This document shows positions 6,617-10,668 of a stretch of DNA of 10,668 nt, in pieces (positions within the stretch are counted from its first letter, which is position 1; the number at the start of each line of letters is the position of its first letter). Below the pieces are notes generated by a model that saw nothing but the letters and a program-made list of their open reading frames with translations, was not told the DNA's origin and made no database searches. The stretch spans positions 1-10,668 of the forward strand of contig JBBQPM010000221.1 of assembly GCA_038217425.1 (NCBI GenBank). The letters are read 5' to 3'. The position numbers and the translations under genes are program-made. The stretch is from JAIEPT01 sp038217425 (lineage in GTDB: Bacteria; Planctomycetota; Planctomycetia; Gemmatales; Gemmataceae).

Positions 6617-9187
6617 TTATCGCACGGTGACGAAATCATTGTGATTGATCAGCGCATGCACGAGATCCGCACGGACGCGGGCCTCGAGGTTCTTCTCGCC
6701 CTTGAGAATCCCGCGCCATTCCGCGAGCGCCTCCAGGCAGGCCGTCGTCTCCTCGGACGTCGGTTCGCAAGCGAGCACATGCTGAAACGCGGCGCGGATG
6801 AACGCCTCGTCGCCGACGGCCTTCAGTCGCTCCGCGATCCGCTGCGCCTGCGTCAAGCTTAGCTTACTATTGGCGAGCGTGAGAGCCTGCTGCGGAATAA
6901 TGCTCTCCGTTCGGCGATAACACTCGCGCACCAGCGCGTCGTCGAACATGGAGAGGAACTTTTGACTGTCGTTAAACGAATGCACGTAGTAGAGGCTGCG
7001 CCGCTTCGTCTCCTCATTCACGGGGATCGACGGCCCGCCGAGAGCGAAGTCGAGGTCGCCGGCGAGGTGAAGCAAACTATCGCGCACGGTCTGGGCTTCC
7101 ATGCGGATCGCGTTCATGCGCCAGAGCAGACGATTCTCGGGATCGACTTCGAGATTCTTGGCCGACGCCCCGGCGCTGGACGACGTTCGCCGATACGCCT
7201 GCGAGGTGACGATCAGGCGATGAATGTGCTTCGTGCTCCATTTGCGGTCCATGAGTTCGGTGGCCAGGAAATCGAGGACTTCCGGATGCGAGGGCGTCGC
7301 TCCCTTACGGCCGAAGTCGAAAACGGTGGCCACGAGGGGTTGGCCGAAATGCCTGCCCCAGAGGTGGTTGACCGCGACGCGCGCCGTGAGCGGATGGCGA
7401 CGATCGGTGAGCCAATCGGCGAGGGCAGAGCGCCTGCCGGTGCTGGTTTCGGGGAAGGGCCGAAGCAGCGCCGAGCCCGATTCGAGGTTGGAGGCAGGCG
7501 TCTTGAGCGCCGCGCGCAGCGACGTGTACTTGACGCCGGGCTTGGCGAGTTCCGCCTTCGCTTTGACGACCGCGTCCTTGGCGGCGGCGAGCGTCTTGGC
7601 GTCCGCCTTGAGGACGGCTTCCTCCGCCTGGGCGAGCGCGACTTCCTTCTCCAGCCGCGCCGCCGACTTGGCCCACTCGCCGTGCTCGGGTGTGCCGCGG
7701 GCGCGATCGGCGGCAAACTGCGCGCGGTACATCGTCAGCGTCAACTGCGCCGCGGCCAACGACTTCTCCGCCAACTCGACGCCCTTGCCGGATTTCTTCG
7801 CCTGCTCCAGCGCCTTCTCGGCCGCGGCGATCTGCTTCTGCGCCAGAGCCACATAATTCTCGAGCACGTATTCGCGGGCACTGGGCAGATAGCCTTCGAG
7901 CGGCAGCGTCACTTTCTTCACTTCGAACGGCTTGAACGCCAGAATTTTCGGCACTCCCGCTTCCAGCGGCGCGTCCTTCACCGGTTGGCTCTCTTCGCCG
8001 CGCGTGAAGAGATACGTCGGCGCGTCCAGGAAGAAATCGAACGCCCGCGGCAGCCCGTTCTGCTCGAAATTCGTCTCGCCCGGAAGTTGATCGGTTCGGA
8101 TCTGATACGGCTCGAAGATGGCGCGGAAGCGGTAAAAGTCCTCTTGCGGCAGCGGATCGTACTTGTGGGCATGGCACTTCGCGCAGTTCAGCGTCAGTCC
8201 GAGAAACGCCTTCGAGGTGTGTTCGATGGTATCGTCGAGCCAGGTGGTGCGGTTGAACTTGAAGTATTGGCGTGCGAGGAAACCGGAAGCGCGCAGGCGC
8301 TGGAGATCGGTCGGATAGAGTTCGTCGGCCGCGAGCATTTCACGCAGCATCTGATCGTAGCCCTTGTCGTCGTTGACCGATTCGATGATCCAGTCGCGCC
8401 AGTGCCAGATGTGCTTTTGGCTGTTGCGAACCTCCTTGCCCAGGCCGTACCAGTCGCTGTACCGCCAGATATCCATCCAGTGCCGGCCCCAACGCTGGCC
8501 GTAGCGGGGACTCGCCAACAGCCGATCGACGACCTTCTCATACGCATCGAGCGAGGTATCCTTGAGGAACGCCTCTTGTTCTTCGAGCGTGGGGGGCACG
8601 CCGGTGAGATCGAGCGTGATGCGGCGCAAGAGCAGGCGCGGTTCAAGCGCCGGTTGCGGCGTGAGGCCCTTGGCTTGATGCGTATTGGCGATCAGCGCGT
8701 CGAGCGGATGAGCCCCGGCGGGGATCGTCGGTTTCACGGGGGGCTTGAAAGCCCAGTGCTCGCGCGGGTCGGCCTCGGGCTTTTCGTCGGCCGAGCCCTT
8801 GGCGCCCTGATCGATCCAGGCCTTGAGTTTGGCGAGTTGCACGTCGCTCAGGACTTCGCCTTCGTCCTTGGGGGGCATGCGTTGTTTCTTGCCGAGGCCG
8901 AGGACGCGCTGGACGAGGAGGCTTTCGCCCGACTTACCCGGCACGATCGACGCCCCGGCGCTGCCTCCTTCGAGCATGCCGGCCACGGAATCGACGCGCA
9001 GGCTTCCCTTCTGTTTGAGCGCGCCGTGGCACGCGAAGCACTTCTCCGCGAGCATCGGTTTGACGTCGCGCAGATAGTCGATGGTTTGGGCGTCCGCGGA
9101 CGAATTGAAAAGGCATGCCACAGAGAGCACCGAGGACACAGAGAAGAAAAGCGGACGAAGGCAACGCGTCTGGAGATGTTTTCGCAT
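6617..9187 (-). CDS. Secreted planctomycete cytochrome, PSCyt1-DUF1549-DUF1553 (PSD1)
   Basis: An 856-residue exported protein with two c-type haem motifs. Residues 1-34 form a Sec signal peptide (Arg/Lys-rich start, hydrophobic 13-27, likely cut after Ala-Asp-Ala). PSCyt1 (~38-130) has CFACH (50-54) and the axial-type RMPPKDEGEV (103-112). PSCyt2/DUF1549 (~160-370) has LDLTGVPPT, SPRYGQRWGRHWMDIWRYSDW, and CAKCH (335-339). A charged Ala/Lys/Glu-rich helical stretch (~445-548) separates it from DUF1553 (~575-845), with ALADWLTDRRHPLTARVAVN and the GQPLVATVFDFG loop. It ends in NHNDFVTVR, the usual terminus. These proteins are thought to act in extracellular polymer breakdown or electron transfer; the substrate is unknown. 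The usual DUF1501 partner is not next to it: the GxxExxY cassette follows instead. The start has GAGGA 9 nt upstream inside a repeat copy, and another copy encodes the signal core. Confidence 0.95.
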   Translation of the reverse strand: MRKHLQTRCLRPLFFSVSSVLSVACLFNSSADAQTIDYLRDVKPMLAEKCFACHGALKQKGSLRVDSVAGMLEGGSAGASIVPGKSGESLLVQRVLGLGKKQRMPPKDEGEVLSDVQLAKLKAWIDQGAKGSADEKPEADPREHWAFKPPVKPTIPAGAHPLDALIANTHQAKGLTPQPALEPRLLLRRITLDLTGVPPTLEEQEAFLKDTSLDAYEKVVDRLLASPRYGQRWGRHWMDIWRYSDWYGLGKEVRNSQKHIWHWRDWIIESVNDDKGYDQMLREMLAADELYPTDLQRLRASGFLARQYFKFNRTTWLDDTIEHTSKAFLGLTLNCAKCHAHKYDPLPQEDFYRFRAIFEPYQIRTDQLPGETNFEQNGLPRAFDFFLDAPTYLFTRGEESQPVKDAPLEAGVPKILAFKPFEVKKVTLPLEGYLPSAREYVLENYVALAQKQIAAAEKALEQAKKSGKGVELAEKSLAAAQLTLTMYRAQFAADRARGTPEHGEWAKSAARLEKEVALAQAEEAVLKADAKTLAAAKDAVVKAKAELAKPGVKYTSLRAALKTPASNLESGSALLRPFPETSTGRRSALADWLTDRRHPLTARVAVNHLWGRHFGQPLVATVFDFGRKGATPSHPEVLDFLATELMDRKWSTKHIHRLIVTSQAYRRTSSSAGASAKNLEVDPENRLLWRMNAIRMEAQTVRDSLLHLAGDLDFALGGPSIPVNEETKRRSLYYVHSFNDSQKFLSMFDDALVRECYRRTESIIPQQALTLANSKLSLTQAQRIAERLKAVGDEAFIRAAFQHVLACEPTSEETTACLEALAEWRGILKGEKNLEARVRADLVHALINHNDFVTVR
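9117..9145 (+). repeat. 9-nt-period repeat, copy 3 (inside the PSD1 signal-peptide codons)
   Basis: GC plus units CACAGAGAG, CACCGAGGA and CACAGAGAA. It is a perfect 29-nt inverted match to 9188-9216, with a 42-nt spacer. In the minus-strand reading frame of the PSD1 gene it gives FSV-SSV-LSV, the core of the signal peptide. Confidence 0.9.
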
Positions 9188-9216
9188 TTCTCTGTGTCCT
9201 CGGTGCTCTCTGTGGC
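9188..9216 (-). repeat. 9-nt-period repeat, copy 4 (leader of the PSD1 gene; supplies RBS)
   Basis: Perfect inverted partner of 9117-9145. On the minus strand it carries GAGGA (9197-9201) and abuts the PSD1 start codon at 9187. The RNA could fold copies 3 and 4 into a 29-bp stem that would enclose both ribosome binding site and start codon. Confidence 0.9.
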
Positions 9217-9234
9217 TCGAATTGCTTGACTTCG

Positions 9235-9240
9235 ATTGTA
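9235..9240 (-). promoter_or_regulatory. Possible -10 box for the PSD1 gene
   Basis: TACAAT on the minus strand matches five of six consensus bases and would give a leader of about 40 nt before the ATG at 9187. The hexamer 17 nt upstream is TTACGC, a poor -35, so this is tentative. The 98-nt divergent gap must hold promoters for both genes. Confidence 0.3.
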
Positions 9241-9273
9241 GCGAAATTGCCGAGCCCGCGTAAGATGATGGGA

Positions 9274-9280
9274 AAGGAGG
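9274..9280 (+). promoter_or_regulatory. Ribosome binding site of the acyl-CoA dehydrogenase
   Basis: AAGGAGG lies 5 nt before the ATG at 9286. It is a near-perfect match to the anti-Shine-Dalgarno sequence and fixes the start against in-frame ATGs at 9115, 9265 and 9268. Confidence 0.85.
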
Positions 9281-9285
9281 AGCCC

Positions 9286-10455
9286 ATGATTGCCGCGGAT
9301 CAACGCCGATTGCTCGACGACGTCGAAAACTTCTGCCAGGAACTGCGCGGCCACGAGGAACTCTGTTACGTCGAACATCGCTTCAACGATCAGCTCATTC
9401 CCCTGGCCCGGAAGTTCGGCCTGCTCGGCATGCCTGTCGCCCCCGAGTTCGGCGGTCGCGGCGCCGACACCGTGACGTACGCCAGGGCCCTCGCCCGCAT
9501 CGGCCAGGAAGGGACCGGCGTTCGCACCTTCTTCTCCGGCCACACCTCGATCGGCCAATACCCCGTCAAGATCTGGGGAAGCGACGAACAAAAACGCCGG
9601 ATTCTCCCCGAATCGTGCGAGGGGAAACGCATCCTCGCCTTCGGCCTCACCGAACCCGAAGCCGGCAGCAACCCCCTCGAAATGACGACGACTTACGAAC
9701 GCCGGGGGGACCGCTTCATCCTGAACGGCGTCAAGTATTTGATTTCGAACGCCGGCATCGCGCACACGATTGTGACGTTCGCGTACCCGAAAGAAGGGGG
9801 CCGAATGAGCGCCTTCGTCATCGACGCGGATCGGCCCGGGTTCGCCAAGGAGGATCTCGTCGCCAAGATGGGCATGCCGACCGCGAACACCGGCATGTTC
9901 GAACTCACCAACTACGAGACGCCAATCGACAATCTCCTCGGCCCCGAAGGCGAGGGCTTTCGCATCGCGATGGGGACGCTCGTGAGCGGCCGGCTGAGCG
10001 TCGCCTCGGGTTGTCTGGGCGTGATCGAGGATTGCCTGATCGAATCGCTGCGTTACGCGAAGGAGCGCAGCCAGCACGGCAAACCGATCGGCAAGCATCA
10101 ACTCGTGCAGGAACACATCGCCGCGATCGAGATGGCCCGCCTCTCCAGCGACGCCGTCGTGTACAAGGCGGCCGCGGCGCAGGACGAGAGCCTGGCGGAT
10201 CCGACGAACGCGGACAAGAAGCGGAGCGCGGACCTACTCGCGGCCCAGGCGAAGCTATTGGCGTCGAACGCCGCCTGCGACGCCGCGGACCGTGCGGTGC
10301 AAATCTTCGGCGGCCGCGGTTGGTCGACGCTGTACCGCCCGGGCCGACATTTGCAGGATGTGCGCGTGTGCCGAATATATGAGGGGACGGACGAGATCTT
10401 GAAATTGAAGATCGCGTCGGCGCTACTGGGGAAAGAGTACGAGGCGTTCAAGTGA
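9286..10455 (+). CDS. Acyl-CoA dehydrogenase
   Basis: A 389-residue cytoplasmic flavoenzyme that oxidises an acyl-CoA to the trans-2-enoyl-CoA and passes electrons to an electron-transfer flavoprotein. The N-terminal helical domain (~1-115) includes LGMPVAPEFGGRGADTVTYA (47-66). The flavin-binding beta region has LTEPEAGSN (121-129) and LNGVKYLISNAG (146-157). The C-terminal helical domain has RSQHGKPIGKHQLVQEHIA (261-279), the FAD-contacting QIFGGRGW (339-346), and IYEGTDEI (364-371), where Glu366 aligns with the catalytic base of the short/medium-chain enzymes. Length is normal and no key residue is missing. The start is set by a strong ribosome binding site; the open frame upstream only translates repeat DNA. 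It is divergent from the PSD1 gene, with no beta-oxidation partner visible. Chain-length or branched-chain preference cannot be told from sequence by eye. Confidence 0.95.
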   Translation: MIAADQRRLLDDVENFCQELRGHEELCYVEHRFNDQLIPLARKFGLLGMPVAPEFGGRGADTVTYARALARIGQEGTGVRTFFSGHTSIGQYPVKIWGSDEQKRRILPESCEGKRILAFGLTEPEAGSNPLEMTTTYERRGDRFILNGVKYLISNAGIAHTIVTFAYPKEGGRMSAFVIDADRPGFAKEDLVAKMGMPTANTGMFELTNYETPIDNLLGPEGEGFRIAMGTLVSGRLSVASGCLGVIEDCLIESLRYAKERSQHGKPIGKHQLVQEHIAAIEMARLSSDAVVYKAAAAQDESLADPTNADKKRSADLLAAQAKLLASNAACDAADRAVQIFGGRGWSTLYRPGRHLQDVRVCRIYEGTDEILKLKIASALLGKEYEAFK

Positions 10456-10462
10456 CCCGCGA

Positions 10463-10531
10463 CTATTGCTCGTAGCGCTTCGCGACGATGGCCCCTGTCA
10501 GGGCATCAATGATGTAATGTGGGCCGCCCCG
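10463..10531 (-). pseudogene. 3' remnant of an interrupted gene
   Basis: The minus strand encodes about 22 residues ending in a stop, with the pattern GGPHYIIDALTGAIVAKRYEQ. This is the kind of strand-turn-strand tail (IDA-TG-) seen at the C-terminus of small secreted or PepSY-like proteins, but I cannot name the family. Four codons further upstream (10544-10546) the frame hits TAA, so the rest of the gene is absent. The stop is 7 nt from that of the acyl-CoA dehydrogenase on the other strand. An insertion or deletion junction at about 10532-10541 would explain the truncation. Confidence 0.45.
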
Positions 10532-10603
10532 AATGGCATCAAGTTAAGCCGTAAGCCGTTGCCTTTTCTAGCTTTTGAGTTTGATTGCAGTTGAGGAAAA
10601 TCC

Positions 10604-10652
10604 GGCCTCCTGTCAGAATACGGGTGCTTACTACCTCTTCCGACAGGAGGCC
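10604..10652 (+). promoter_or_regulatory. Inverted repeat sequestering the ribosome binding site of the gene at 10657
   Basis: GGCCTCCTGTC (10604-10614) and GACAGGAGGCC (10642-10652) are an 11-bp perfect inverted repeat with a 27-nt loop. TCC (10601-10603) could add three pairs with GGA (10655-10657) across a 2-nt bulge. The right arm contains AGGAGG (10645-10650), the ribosome binding site of the next ATG, so folding of a transcript that begins upstream would block translation. Confidence 0.6.
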
Positions 10653-10656
10653 AAGG

Positions 10657-10668
10657 ATGGCTCTGAGT
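10657..10668 (+). CDS. Start of a gene cut by the window edge, possibly a transposase
   Basis: ATG with AGGAGG 6 nt upstream, followed by Ala-Leu-Ser, then the window ends. Only four codons are visible, so identity cannot be read. An insertion-sequence transposase is suggested by the truncated gene just before it and by the hairpin over its ribosome binding site, a device known from insertion sequences to limit expression from outside promoters. Confidence 0.35.

Noticed and set aside
6962..9229. A 755-codon open frame on the plus strand opposite the PSD1 gene
   Set aside because: It is the antisense shadow of a well-supported cytochrome gene in GC-rich DNA. Its protein is rich in Arg/Leu/Glu without any domain.
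9115..9285. An N-terminal extension of the acyl-CoA dehydrogenase from an ATG at 9115
   Set aside because: It only translates both repeat copies and the divergent promoter region. A strong AAGGAGG precedes the ATG at 9286, where family homology begins.

Overview
This GC-rich window looks like a chromosomal segment from a planctomycete. The clearest marker is the 856-residue PSCyt1/DUF1549/DUF1553 ('PSD1') secreted cytochrome, a family expanded mainly in Planctomycetes and relatives. The beta-propeller dehydrogenase-like protein at the left edge, the zinc-ribbon kinase carrying a CxxCH domain, and the ACCCCGAAGGGGT-type palindromic repeats point the same way. Genus cannot be given from sequence alone.

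Layout. Bases 3-1649 (+) hold the C-terminal 548 residues of a sugar-dehydrogenase-like beta-propeller protein that begins outside the window. The gene-poor stretch 1650-2076 holds a 328-bp non-coding element (1674-2001). It has 19-bp imperfect terminal inverted repeats, a 4-bp TTAG duplication and several nested hairpins, so it looks like a MITE. From 9187 down to 2077 six minus-strand genes run in one direction: PSD1 cytochrome, GxxExxY protein, Ser/Thr kinase with a haem domain, aldo/keto reductase, HemD-like uroporphyrinogen-III synthase, and a small unknown protein. Spacing is tight from the kinase onward (12, 76 and 1 nt), which suggests an operon. An acyl-CoA dehydrogenase (9286-10455, +) is divergent from the PSD1 gene. 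The right edge holds the 3' remnant of a minus-strand gene, an apparent junction, and the ribosome binding site and first four codons of another gene, perhaps an insertion-sequence transposase.

The most interesting structure is a small repeat family found four times (6137-6167, 6578-6608, 9117-9145, 9188-9216). Each copy is three 9-nt units of the form CRCMGAGNN. One inverted pair brackets the GxxExxY gene, whose product carries PD-(D/E)XK-type nuclease residues. The other inverted pair, with a 42-nt spacer, sits exactly on the 5' end of the PSD1 gene. In both places one copy supplies GAGGA plus the start ATG. In the PSD1 gene the other copy encodes the hydrophobic core of the signal peptide as three x-Ser-Val tripeptides. 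This suggests a nuclease-linked mobile cassette whose ends have been taken over as translation-start and secretion signals.

A second theme is haem: a predicted membrane kinase with an outward-facing c-type haem domain shares a probable transcript with an enzyme of tetrapyrrole synthesis.
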